Below are positions 24,518-33,775 of a DNA stretch of 64,000 nucleotides, piece by piece. A program made the position numbers and the translations under genes. This stretch comes from Bullera alba (Eukaryota; Basidiomycota; Tremellomycetes; Tremellales; Bulleraceae). Each line of letters opens with the position of its first letter. The first letter of the stretch is position 1. The stretch spans positions 5,977,198 to 6,041,197 of the forward strand of contig BCIX01000001.1 of NCBI GenBank assembly GCA_001600095.1, read 5' to 3'. The notes under the pieces were generated by a model. The model had not been told where the DNA came from, searched no databases, and worked only from the letters and a program-made list of their open reading frames with translations.

Positions 24518-25478
24518 TACTGTTCTGCGGCCTGCCATATAACGGCACCTAGCAGTCTCCTTCAACAGGAGTGTGTCTATGAGAGAACGATCGGGAAATC
24601 AGTAGGGTTAGGACTCGACGGGACATGCACAGTATGGCTGAACACCGAATTACTGACGGCAAACTATGGTAGTTCGTTCTACAGTAGTCTCAGAATTGGG
24701 CTACACTCAGCGAAGTTGTGGGTTGGCCTGATCCATTCGGCTGTGCGAGACCCATAAGAGACGGACAATGAGGGGGCGACGCGACACGGGATGCAGTGAT
24801 GCGCAGTATCACTGATTATAGCCATGCGAAACTTAGATCTCACTAAGCGCTGTGCTGGGTATTACTCAATGCCCTTGGCCAGTCCTGATCGCCCATCGCT
24901 CACTTGTGCAGTGTGCTCACATGGAACATTCTGCCAAAGCCGAGGTGTCGGAGCTGAGAAACGATGGCTCCATTGGATGGCATTGAAGTGACCGATGGCG
25001 ACGGGCAAGATGAGCAACCAGCGGGTCTCCTTTCACTGCATGGAACCTCCTGGATGTCCACCGATGACGATGATCACCAGGAATTGCAAATCGGCACCTT
25101 TTGCAACCATTTCGAATGTCATCTCCATTGAACTCGACTGGCCGGTCGGTTGCCTGTCAGAGGATCGCCGACACGCACGCTGGTTTCAGCGTCGAGATGT
25201 TCCGCTAAAGTGGTTCGTATCCTTTGAACAGGGACACGGCCTACGAAACGGAATGTCAGCTCTCGCCCCACGGTCTCCTCACGCAGTGTCCCCTCCATTG
25301 ACTTAGCCCTCATGAGACACCTCCGGCAGCGGACAGGATACGAGAACTCCCGAGCCCTGCTGTTGCCCCGGAGGCTATAAAGACTGGCCACTCAGCCTCG
25401 ATCCACTTCCCTCATCACTCATACAGCACAACTCACTACTCCCACCAGTCAAGACCATACCCAACCAGAACTTTGACA
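24518..25478. other. Intergenic within the orphan array
   Basis: About 960 bases with no gene seen. From about 24930 it is recognisably similar to the sequence upstream of the next array gene (26410 onward), for example ATTCTGCCAAAGC against ATTCTGGCAAAAGC and GAAGTGACCGATGGCGA against CAAGTGACCGACGGCGA. The promoter of array gene B is therefore part of a segmental duplication. Confidence 0.6.
25376..25389 (+). promoter_or_regulatory. TATA box of array gene B
   Basis: TATAAAGACTGGCC lies 103 bases before the ATG of gene B. The tandem copy upstream of gene C has TATATAAACT at 26861, 95 bases before its ATG. A closely similar TATAAGGACTGGTC lies at 31848 upstream of the secreted protein gene. 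Strong TATA boxes are uncommon ahead of the housekeeping genes in this window, which suggests regulated expression. Confidence 0.6.
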
Positions 25479-25970
25479 ATGCCAGCCTCCGAAGCCGCAA
25501 CCAAGATGTCGGACCCCTCCAACGTATCCGAACCCCAAGGCTGTGAGTTATTCTCTAGGTGTGATATAGCAAGCTAAGCTTACATTTCCTCCTCAGATAA
25601 CAGTGTTGCGGAGAAGAAAAACTTGGAGAACCGCGACAAAGCACAAACTGTGCTAAGCTACACCGATGCCAGTACCGGTAAGTCCCAGAAGTCAAGGTGG
25701 GGTTTTACCGGCAAGCCGTGGAAGAAGTGGGCCGGGAAGTCTGAGGCTTCCGCGGAAACAGCGCCCACGAACGAAGTCGATGCAGGCGCCTACGGCTATG
25801 TCAGTGACGAAGAGCCGGACGGTCAGGAGGGTGACGAGGAGGCCGGGTCGGAGGAAGAGATTCCCAAGTCCAAAGGGAGCATGACCAAGGCCGGCAAGCT
25901 ACTCGGCGAAGACCCCTCGAGACTGGCCCGACTGGCGTCTGAAAATCGTACTAACCAGTCGGGCCGATAG
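25479..25970 (+). CDS. Orphan disordered protein B of the KAxxxLG family
   Basis: Two exons, 25479-25542 and 25597-25970, give 145 residues. The N-terminus (ASEAATKMSDPSNVSE) is almost the same as in gene C, and the intron sits at the identical position and phase. Two copies of the family motif are present, NRDKAQTVLS near the start and MTKAGKLLGEDPS near the end. Between them are a Trp/Lys stretch (GKPWKKWAGK), then GAYGYVSDEEPDG and an acidic run. No signal peptide, transmembrane segment or catalytic motif. The clear splice signals, conserved intron and conserved coding positions relative to C argue that it is a real gene. Function unknown; composition suggests a soluble disordered, possibly stress-related or scaffold-type protein, which is inference only. 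Confidence 0.75.
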
Positions 25971-26860
25971 GCTCGAGGACCACCACAATGTCGCTCCCAG
26001 GCATTGCGGGACGAGGAGTCAGAATGCGTTTCGTAGTCAGCACAGGGGTACTATCATATGGTAGCACCGTACTCGAGGATGAATGATGATAGTTGACGAC
26101 GAGTCAGGGTGCCTTCAGCCATCAGAGTCGCCAGTTGATGTCCATTGGTCACACTTCCTCAGACTCACAAACGATTACTTGACAATTCTCACGAGGCGCT
26201 GACGACCTCTAGACGGGCAAGGTATGAAACTCTGAGCATCGACTGCAGATATACGGGATGGTCGCCCGTGTGACTGTATAAGACCAATTGTGGCTCTGAA
26301 TGCTGAAATGATGCGGACCATTGTTCAGTCTATGTCAGTCGGTGAAGCGTGTAGTGTGAGCGCAAGTGAACTCTGAGCTTTTTCCACTGACCTCGACAAC
26401 ATTCGCTCGAGGAATATTCTGGCAAAAGCGATTCGACTGTGCTGGATCAAGTGACCGACGGCGAGAGACGACGCTAGCGCGCATCTCCTTTGAGTCGACT
26501 CGACTGAGTCGTCGATGATGACGATAACGATCAGACCTTTGACATGATCACCCTTCGATGCGAGTTTCGGATGTGATTTCAAATAAAACCTCCTTTGATC
26601 TCCACTAGCAGGTATGCTGCCCCTGAAAGAAACAGGTGCACATATGATGATGTCAGTCGTTGGTGGTCTTCGCGGGAAATGATTGATCCTTTCGAGTTTC
26701 GAGTGAAACACAGCTGTGAACGTCGTCGGCCAGGCTCTCCTCTGACCATCTTCATGCTAAGCATTTGATCCTTTGGCGCTGGCCAGCTGAGACTGACTCG
26801 TTTTGAATGTGTAGAAGGATGAGAAGATCAAAACCCGAGCCGCTTCGGACAGACGGAGGG

Positions 26861-26868
26861 TATATAAA
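26861..26868 (+). promoter_or_regulatory. TATA box of array gene C
   Basis: TATATAAA, 95 bases before the gene C start and in the same relative place as the TATA box of its duplicate, gene B. Confidence 0.6.
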
Positions 26869-26955
26869 CTGAGGGGTAAGCGTCGATACTCTTTCACCAA
26901 GTCTCATTCGATCCGACCAACCAGTGAAGATCATATCCAACCCAAGCCATTGACA

Positions 26956-27409
26956 ATGTCTGCCTCCGAAGCCGCGACCCAAATGTCGGACCCCTTCAAC
27001 GAGTCCAAAAGTGAAGACTGTGAGTTCTCTTTCAGGTCTAGTGTGTCATACTGAACTTCCCCCCCAAGACGGGAGTGATGTAGAAGAGGTAACTGCCAAG
27101 ACCGATAATCGTGACAAGGCCTACAGAGTGCTGGGCCGCACTGATCGCACTCAATACGAGCAGTCAGAGCAGCCGACCGACATCCCACCAGCTACGGAGG
27201 GATACACCGAGATCAAAGTGGACTCGACTGCCTACGGTTACGAAAGTGACGAAGGAGGCGAGCCTATCAGCAGGACGAAGACAGGTGATTTGAGCAAGGC
27301 CAGCAAGGTACTCGGCGAAGACGTCTCAAGCTTGACGACTGACAACACCAAGCAGTCGAGTACTGGTCCCACCAAGAAGAGTGGATGGTCTAAATGGTCT
27401 CGAAAATAG
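26956..27409 (+). CDS. Orphan disordered protein C of the KAxxxLG family
   Basis: Two exons, 26956-27019 and 27069-27409, give 134 residues. Exon 1 is 64 bases, exactly as in gene B. The motif occurs twice, NRDKAYRVLGRTDR and LSKASKVLGEDVSS, separated by TAYGYESDEGGEP, which matches GAYGYVSDEEPDG of B. The C-terminus KKSGWSKWSRK echoes the Trp/Lys patch of B but sits at the other end, so segments appear to have been rearranged rather than simply substituted. The protein is hydrophilic with no membrane or secretion signals. I do not recognise it from any characterised family. Confidence 0.75.
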
Positions 27410-28064
27410 ACCTCGATGTCGTTCGCAGACATTACGAATTAGTCGAGGAGTCGAAATACGTTTTGTAGTCGGCAGTGGCAGTGGGGGACTATCGTGTGGT
27501 TATACCGTACCCGAGGAAGGATGAATGATGATAGTCAGGGACAAGTTAGGGTATCTCATCCTTAAGCGCCGCCAACTAGCGCCAACTGCTGTCCCATAAT
27601 CTCACTTTCCCATACTCACAAGAGATCACTTGAAGAGCTGATCCTGATGAGGAATCGGTGACTTCACAGTGGACAAGGCCTAAATTTCTGAGCAATGACT
27701 GCAGATGAATAAGTTGGCTGTCTGTGTGACTGTTGACAAGCACTGCGTGCCGGTGAGTGCCATAAGCTGTTACGACCTGACACCGAGAAAGCCCGGAGGT
27801 CGGTGTCGGGGGGAAGAAGGGTCGTGGACGGACTCGAGTGATACCAGAAGGGTATCACTACTGGACTGGAGACTTGGTCTAGAAGAGACTCAGTCGCGAA
27901 AGGGCAAGTCGACTTAGATACAGCTCGGAAGGATCAGAGGGCGAGCGAATGCGAGTGGGCTTTAGAAGAGTAACTTGTTGATAGATTGATCCTTGGGAGA
28001 GGATCAATCAGGATATGAACTGCTAGCTATATATACTGTACAGAGCAAACTAGATACTTAGGAA
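27410..28064. other. Intergenic within the orphan array
   Basis: The left part (to about 27730) is the duplicated 3' flank shared with gene B. The rest is AT-richer with a TATATATACTG stretch near 28030. No gene was seen. Confidence 0.5.
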
Positions 28065-28176
28065 GACTACGGTCATAGTCGACTTGGCGACTATGCTCAT
28101 AGTCGGCCCTGACTATGGCCTTAGTCGGCCCTGACTATGATCATAGTCAACCCTGACTATGAGCATAGTCGGTGGC
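28065..28176. repeat. Tandem array of palindromic 22-bp units
   Basis: Four 22-base units at 28089, 28111, 28133 and 28155, preceded by a degenerate 24-base unit at 28065. Each unit is GACTATG-NN-CATAGTC followed by a six-base spacer (GGCCCT, GGCCCT, AACCCT, GGTGGC). The 16-base core is a perfect inverted repeat in units 1, 3 and 4 and imperfect in unit 2 and in the first copy. The array ends 18 bases before the ATG of the next gene. It could be a cluster of dimeric transcription-factor sites or a set of hairpins in the 5' leader. Confidence 0.92.
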
Positions 28177-28194
28177 TTCACCAATCGGGATAAC

Positions 28195-28640
28195 ATGTCC
28201 GAGACCACCAAAGTCGAATCACCCCGCGAGTCATCTTCCATACGTGGCAGGCCACGCTGAACACGAGTGTGCAGACGACAGTAATGTCGAAGCTGAAGTA
28301 AGCGAGGAAGAGAGAGAGGAAGATACCGAGGGGGGAGGACATGGGCACAACCTCCAACGGGAGAAAGGGAAATGAGAAGGCCTACAAGTTGCTGGGGATC
28401 ACTCAGGGGACTGCATCCTCCTCCCGAGCCTCCGAGGGGAGCCAGCCTCAGCATGGAGTCGATCCTGCTCCCGGCAGCGACGCTGAGGGTGGTGATAATG
28501 ATGCTGTCGTCGACGGAGTCCAAGAGTGCACGCGGAGGACAGGTGACCGGGACAAAGCCAACAGGGTTCTTGGAATCACTCCATCACGCTTTGCAACTGG
28601 GAGCAACCAGTCGGGTCCAGGATCTCGACGAACACGTTGA
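28195..28640 (+). pseudogene. Orphan protein D of the KAxxxLG family, frame interrupted
   Basis: The fourth array member. ATG at 28195 begins MSETTKVESP. A GC-AG intron (28226-28274) would join it to an exon starting DSNVEAEVSEEE, which aligns with the second exon of gene C. That frame meets TGA at 28373-28375, while the family motifs (NEKAYKLLGITQG and DRDKANRVLGITPS) lie one frame over and run to the stop at 28640. A single extra base near 28365-28372 would explain this. The second frame also has its own ATG at 28341 (99 residues), so a shortened protein may still be made. Alternatives are a sequencing error in the AAAGGGAAA run or an intron I could not place. Confidence 0.55.
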
Positions 28641-28837
28641 AGACCGGAAGTGTGCGAGGTCGTACAGGTAGATGACGTACGGTACTGAGAGAGATTTGAG
28701 TTATGGTGTCGTAGTCGAGAATGCATGAGCGTGTCGCTCTGGCGTACAGTGATAGCACAGACTTAATGATTGTTTTACAGTGTGCGGGATGTCCACGTGA
28801 GGCTCCCCAGTGGTCCAGTCCTGCTAGAGGGTACATG

Positions 28838-29284
28838 TCATCGCGGTGTCGATGGCTTGGGCTCGTCTTTGATGCCCGCGTGGCGCTTGTAGCTCTCTAT
28901 CCTGTCCTTCTTCAACTGCTCGATCGCCTGTCTCTCCTTTTCCGATCGGTTCGCCATGTAGTCGAGCGTCATCTCGTCCAGTCTATCTTCAGTAACGCTG
29001 CGAGCGCTTTAGCAATCTCACTGAGATCCATAGCATTGCGAGCACTCACTAGTTTTGCATACATTTTGTCCAGGCTGTCATTTGGGACCTACACGCCCAG
29101 GCCATTGAGAAGGTTCGATTCTGCGAGCAGGCAGCGAAGTCTATATTGGATCAAAATCAGTGTAGTCTCCGATGTACAGCTATACACCAAACTCACCCCT
29201 GACATACTCGTCGCATACCTTCAGACCATCCTTCTTCGCCTGCTCGAGCACTGCAGTTTCCTCCCGCCGTGACAAAGCCTGCAT
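28838..29284 (-). CDS. CMC1: CMC1-like twin CX9C mitochondrial protein
   Basis: Intermembrane-space protein for cytochrome c oxidase assembly (copper/COX1 stages). Exons 29197-29284, 29050-29140 and 28838-28997 give 112 residues. The first exon reads LSRREETAVLEQAKKDGLKVC, as in the family. After splicing, the twin Cys motifs appear: C-DEYVRDFAA-C and C-RSQMTAWTK-C, each with exactly nine residues between the cysteines. They form the CHCH hairpin oxidised by Mia40. The C-terminus is a charged helix (YMANRSEKERQAIEQLKKD). Without splicing, the motifs are invisible. The start is the first ATG that keeps the family N-terminus. Confidence 0.88.
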
Positions 29285-29709
29285 CGAAGTCAATCTGGGT
29301 CGACTTGAGAAGGCGCAGGAACAGAGCGACCGCTTGGTTGAGTTCAAGCTAAGCTCAGATGACAACTACGAGTAGTCGATCTCAATCTGCTTGGTTTGTG
29401 GTTGATCGATTGTTGATCGACGACGATTTGGAATTAATCCTCGATGATCTCCCAGCCTGGAAGCGTCGGCGATCGCCGAACAGCATTCACGTGATGGGCA
29501 AAAGTTGGTTGCCGCTGACGACAACGAGCGATAGGATAGCCGCGACTTGATGCGTGATGCTTTGCTCATATCGTACTTTCGCAGAGCCGGCTTGTAAGTT
29601 GTTGGACATATCGCAGGCCATCGGACATAAAAGGCCGGCTGAACGATCAAGCTACCTCCAGGAGGACTCACGCAGCGAGATCTAGACCAGGCATCCAGTC
29701 TCTGCAATC
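29285..29709. promoter_or_regulatory. Divergent intergenic region, CMC1 / NUFIP-like
   Basis: 425 bases between genes transcribed away from each other. TTGATCGATTGTTGATCGACG near 29402 is a short direct repeat of TTGATCGA. No other element was recognised. Confidence 0.4.
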
Positions 29710-31540
29710 ATGGCACCCCATCCGTTGCCTATCAACCCAGCTCTGCCCTATCAAGCTCAAGCTGGACCATTACAACAACAGTGGTTCCAGCAGCCAGCTT
29801 ACCCATATCAGCAGTATCCTGGCGCCTATCAGAACTATTACGCAGCTCCCAATCAAAGCTACAACCCCTTGGCTGCACCTGTAATCAACCCCTCATTCGG
29901 TCAGAACCTCTTCAGGCCAACCGCTACGCCTGAGGGATACTCCTACCTGGCACCACCTCAGTATTATGGACAGAACCTCTATCCAGCTCAGCCCTATCAG
30001 CAGGATCAGAGTCAAGCATACCCGAACAAACGGACTAGAATCGACAACCCAGCTCAGAGTCTCACTCCCAATCAGGCCGGACCGAGCGGGACGAGCGGTG
30101 GCGTGAAAGCATGGAGGAACTGCTCGTTGGTGGGATGCAAGTTTGTCGGCTCGGGCGATGATGTCGAAGTACATGAGATGGACAGGCATCTGATTTACCC
30201 GCCCGGCTACAAAGTGGAGAGAAGTGAGGAGGAAGAGCGATATGCCAAGCGAAAAGGGTGAGTGTATCCCTTTGGAATTGTACGCCCAAACTGATCACCT
30301 CCTACCAGACCTGCTCCTACTATTGAAGGTACCGGCATTACACTGCAGACAGACGAGGATATCGCAAAATGGGTCGCGGAGAGAAAGTCAAAGTGGCCAT
30401 CCTCGAAACGTCTGGCAGAGAAGGTAAGCATGTCGTCGGTCACAACCATTTACAGCGAAGCTGATGATGAATCGCGTAGAATGAGGAGAGACAAGCGGCT
30501 ATCGCTCGAGGTGAAATGCCGGATAGAGGTCGCGGTCGCGGTCGTGGGCGAGGCGGATTCAGCTCGCGTCGAGAAGATCCCGCTGCCCGGGCGGAAGACT
30601 GGGGACGTGAAGCACCTGATCCTAGTGTCTCATACCCTGGAAGGGGTCATGAGCGTGGACGAGGAAGGGGTAGAGGGGCGGCACGGGGCGGTCGGCATGG
30701 TGCTCCGCCTGGAGGGCAAGATGCGACACCTCGCGATTCCGGCTGGGCGAGGCCCCTTCAAACTCCATCTCAAGCTCAGGAACCCGGTGTCCAACCATCG
30801 CCTGTAACCAAGACGGACACCTCGGAGGCACTAGTTGACGTGGACTACGACAGCGGACACACCTCGGACGCGTCATCTAGTTCAAGCTCGCTCTCGTCGT
30901 CGAGCGAATCAGAGTCCGACTCGTACAGCGATTCGGCCTCTGAAGCAGATGGGCCCGAAGGGTCCTCAAAGGCAGCTGGGCCGGCTGAACCGCCCGTAGC
31001 CGAGGAAGAGAAGGGCGACTCGCGGGGCAAAGCGCCCTGCAAATACTTCGCCAGGAACGGACGATGCAAGTTTGGCCGTCAATGTAAATTCGATCACCCC
31101 GTGAGTTGCTAGAGGATACTGGAGCCAGAGTACCTTTGGCTGACTTTTCCAGGTTAATCAAAGTGAACCGACAAACAGCGCCAACACCGCAATTGCAGAT
31201 GGGCTGCAGAAAAAAGGTCCACGACAACCGCACGCTCCTCCCAAGCGACAGAACCCGTTTGAAAGGCCTTCCATGCTGGCCGATGTGAGTCGGAGCAAAC
31301 AGTAGCTTACGCACACTTGCTGATGTCACCTAGTTGCTCGCGGTCCCTATCCAAAACACTCTATCGCAGCTGTCCCAGACTATCCGATTCTTGGTCGCCA
31401 ACAATATGCTGGAAGGAGTCGAACTGAAACCGGGCGACGCGGATGAGCAAGAGCGCGAAGCCAAAAAGATTGTGGTAGTGGGAGAACAAGCCGGATCCGA
31501 GGATACCGACCCGCCAGCTCTTGCTCCAGACCAGGAATGA
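29710..31540 (+). CDS. NUFIP-domain CCCH zinc-finger protein (snoRNP assembly, Rsa1-like)
   Basis: Five exons, 29710-30257, 30309-30423, 30480-31100, 31153-31284 and 31334-31540, encode 540 residues. Order of parts: a Tyr/Gln/Pro-rich start; a C2H2-like segment (CSLVGCKFVGSGDDVEVHEMDRH); the conserved NUFIP1 peptide GITLQTDEDIAKWVAERKSKWP; two Arg-Gly stretches; a Ser/Asp/Glu-rich linker; and a CCCH finger, CKYFARNGRCKFGRQCKFDH. In yeast and human the NUFIP/Rsa1 peptide binds Snu13/15.5K and works with the R2TP chaperone to build box C/D snoRNPs in the nucleus. The conserved peptide sits on the short second exon, flanked by two introns. Confidence 0.82.
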
Positions 31541-32058
31541 GCCGCAGGGGCGTCTAGACGGTCTGACTTGACACACGCTTCACGTCTCATGTTCGAGATG
31601 TCATCGGTCCCTTGCCTATTGTTCTCAAAGACTCGTACTGACACATTGTCAAGCCACACGTCCTGAAATCGGGTCTCGAAATTTCGCGACATCTCTGACG
31701 CGTCGCCAATGTTTCGAGTGGCTGGATTCGAATCTCGACTGCGACACGTATCACTGATTTTAGGCTACAACCTACCTGCTACCCGCTAATCGCGGAGCCG
31801 GACCGGCAGCGAATAGTAGAAGTGCATAATGTTGACGACGTCCCGGGTATAAGGACTGGTCAGTATTCAGTGGATTCCCCCTTCTTCATCGAGCTCAACA
31901 AGCACCTTCGCCTCGCCTCATTCCCGACTTCGACATTGACGACCTCACGACCCACGCTCACACAGCACCTCACGCTCTTTTACGTCCACCTCTAACGTCC
32001 ACTTTCAATCCCCATCTTCAACAATCGATTTCACACCTCTCCGGAATCACAAGACAAT
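31541..32058. promoter_or_regulatory. Intergenic, promoter of the secreted protein gene
   Basis: 518 bases. TATAAGGACTGGTC at 31848-31861 resembles the TATA region of array gene B. The last 150 bases form a long pyrimidine/CAC-rich leader (TCACACAGCACCTCACGC and similar) typical of highly expressed basidiomycete genes. No gene was seen. Confidence 0.5.
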
Positions 32059-33449
32059 ATGCGATCCTCGACCTCTTTCGCCATTCTTGCGCTGCTCGCT
32101 TCCGCGGGTAACTCTCTCGCTGCTCCTATCAAAGCCCGAGACGTCACTGTTGGTCAACAACGCCAGGCTGCTCCCGGCGATAAGGGACCCTTGGTCAACG
32201 GAGGTGCCCAGATCCTCCCGAACAACCCACCAGTCAAGGGCAGTAATGGTGTGGTCGACGTCAAACAGGGCAATCTCGCCGGTCATGTCATTCAGACTCC
32301 TGGAAACAGCAATACCATCGCCGAGGTCAAAGGCGGCATGGCGGATCAAGCTCCAACCCACCAGGCCGACGTCAAGGTCAATCTTCCAGCTGATGGACCG
32401 GTCCACGACACTGTTAAACAGTCCAACGGAAGCAAGAACCTCGTCGGAGAGGAAACCGATCCCAACAGCAACTTGGCTAGCAATCTCCTCGGCAAGCCCA
32501 AGAAGGAGAAGAACGGCAAGGAGATCTTCAACGGCAGCCCAGTTCTAAACGTAAGTATCCCCAAATGTTACAATTCACTCGGGCTGATGACTTTCCGATA
32601 GATTGGCCTCGACCCTGAGGGCCAAAAATCAAAGCCGAAGCCAGCTCAGGCTTCGCAGTCTCCCAAAGCCTCTCCATCCCCCAATCCTCCTCAGAGCCCT
32701 CCTCCTGCGCAGTCCCCTCAGCCGGCTCAGCAGCAATCCGGATCGGGTTCCCCCGCCTCCGCTCGACCATCCCCTAGTCCTCAGGCTCAGCCGTCTCCCA
32801 AGCCCAGCCCCTCGCCCTCGGCCTCGCCCGCCTCCCAGCCCAAGCCTCGCCCTTCCAAAGCCAGCGATGAGGACAGCTCCTACACCGGTGGCCATGTCTT
32901 CAACATTGGCCTAGGCGACCACAAACAGCAAAACGGCAACCAGAAGGGAGCGATCCACCTCGGAAAGCTAGGTGGTCACAACAACCAAGGTGGAAGCCCG
33001 AGTAAGCAACAACAGGGCAGTCATTCCAAGGGTCCTAACCGACTTCACAACGATGGCGATGGGTACGTCGTCGGACTGTCAAACGGGATCGGAAGGCGTG
33101 CCGCCGGCGCCAAAGACGGACACCTCGACTTAGTTGTCGCTCATGCCGAATTCGCCAGACTCCCCACGAACGTCATGCCCTGCGACCGGTTCAGGGCACA
33201 CGGTGAAGCCGAGCTTGTCGATCTCTGCATTCAGGCGGACCTGCTCGCCTACGCCCCAAAGCACTACCACGTAAGTCTTCGATCTGAGGTATCCGCGCGA
33301 GATCCTCGCTGACATGACTAAAGCGCTGCCCTGAGGCACTGCAGCATGACATACACATCCACGGAGACTCCAAGGACACGATGAACACCAAGTTGAGCAA
33401 GGACGTCGCCAAATACGTCAGACTCTGTATCGACGCTGGAGCGCTCTAA
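32059..33449 (+). CDS. Secreted protein with Pro/Ser-rich linker, unknown family
   Basis: Three exons, 32059-32550, 32602-33270 and 33345-33449, give 421 residues. A clear signal peptide (MRSSTSFAILALLASAGNSLAAP) is followed by a possible dibasic-like KAR processing site. The N-terminal region is Gly/Asn/Val-rich (SNGVVDVKQGNLAGHVIQTPG); then comes a long low-complexity Pro/Ser/Lys/Gln linker, a Gly/His/Gln segment (GGHVFNIGLGDHKQQ), and a compact C-terminal region with two cysteines (VMPCDRFRAH, YVRLCIDAGAL). No enzyme motif and no GPI-anchor signal were seen. It looks like an extracellular or wall-associated protein; function unknown. Confidence 0.75.
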
Positions 33450-33775
33450 GGCCTGCTCGCTTCTTTCTTTCTTCTCTCCGGGTTTTATAGGTTTCTTTCA
33501 TGACATGTATACCCCTGCTCCGCTGAGTCAAGCCACGGCCAAGCCGGACTGAGCATGACGCTCGCACCCTAGCAGTATGGTCCCATCCTACGGCTCACTC
33601 ACAAACCTTAAGCGGCGATCGCCGTCCTGGTTGAAACACTGCTCAGCTTAGTGGTGCGTTGAAACCAGCTCGCTCGCTCACGGTCCCACTGATCTCGAGT
33701 CGTCGACAACACAAGCTCTTGGAAGGTCGTGTTTGTTGGTTGTTATTACCAACACTGTCAGATTAGCTCGCTGAA
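33450..33775. other. Intergenic, no gene seen
   Basis: 326 bases between the secreted protein gene and the SCYL2-like gene, both on +. No element recognised. Confidence 0.4.

Larger units (their letters stand above)
24930..26290. repeat. Segmental duplication, unit 1 (contains gene B)
   Basis: This segment matches 26410-27730 in order and orientation, including upstream sequence, TATA region, both exons, the intron and a long 3' flank (for example GATGAATGATGATAGT and CTGAGCATCGACTGCAGAT against the same with small changes). Start codons of the two copies are 1477 bases apart. Boundaries are approximate. Confidence 0.75.
26410..27730. repeat. Segmental duplication, unit 2 (contains gene C)
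   Basis: Second copy of the unit at 24930-26290, in direct orientation. The 3' flank after the stop (27410-27720) stays alignable to that of gene B (25971-26260), so the duplication is younger than full divergence of non-coding sequence. Boundaries are approximate. Confidence 0.75.

Noticed and set aside
28065..28176. CRISPR-like interpretation of the palindromic repeats
   Set aside because: Units are directly adjacent with six-base spacers that are nearly constant, there are no unique spacers, and the genome is eukaryotic.
23798..28640. Transposon origin of the tandem duplications
   Set aside because: No terminal inverted repeats, target-site duplications, transposase or reverse transcriptase motifs were found around the units.
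28721..29272. 183-codon open frame on +
   Set aside because: Antisense to CMC1, whose twin CX9C motifs appear exactly after splicing on the - strand.
31690..31760. tRNA-like T-arm (GGATTCGAATCTC)
   Set aside because: The T-loop-like sequence is a simple palindrome. No matching acceptor stem, D arm or anticodon stem could be drawn on either strand.
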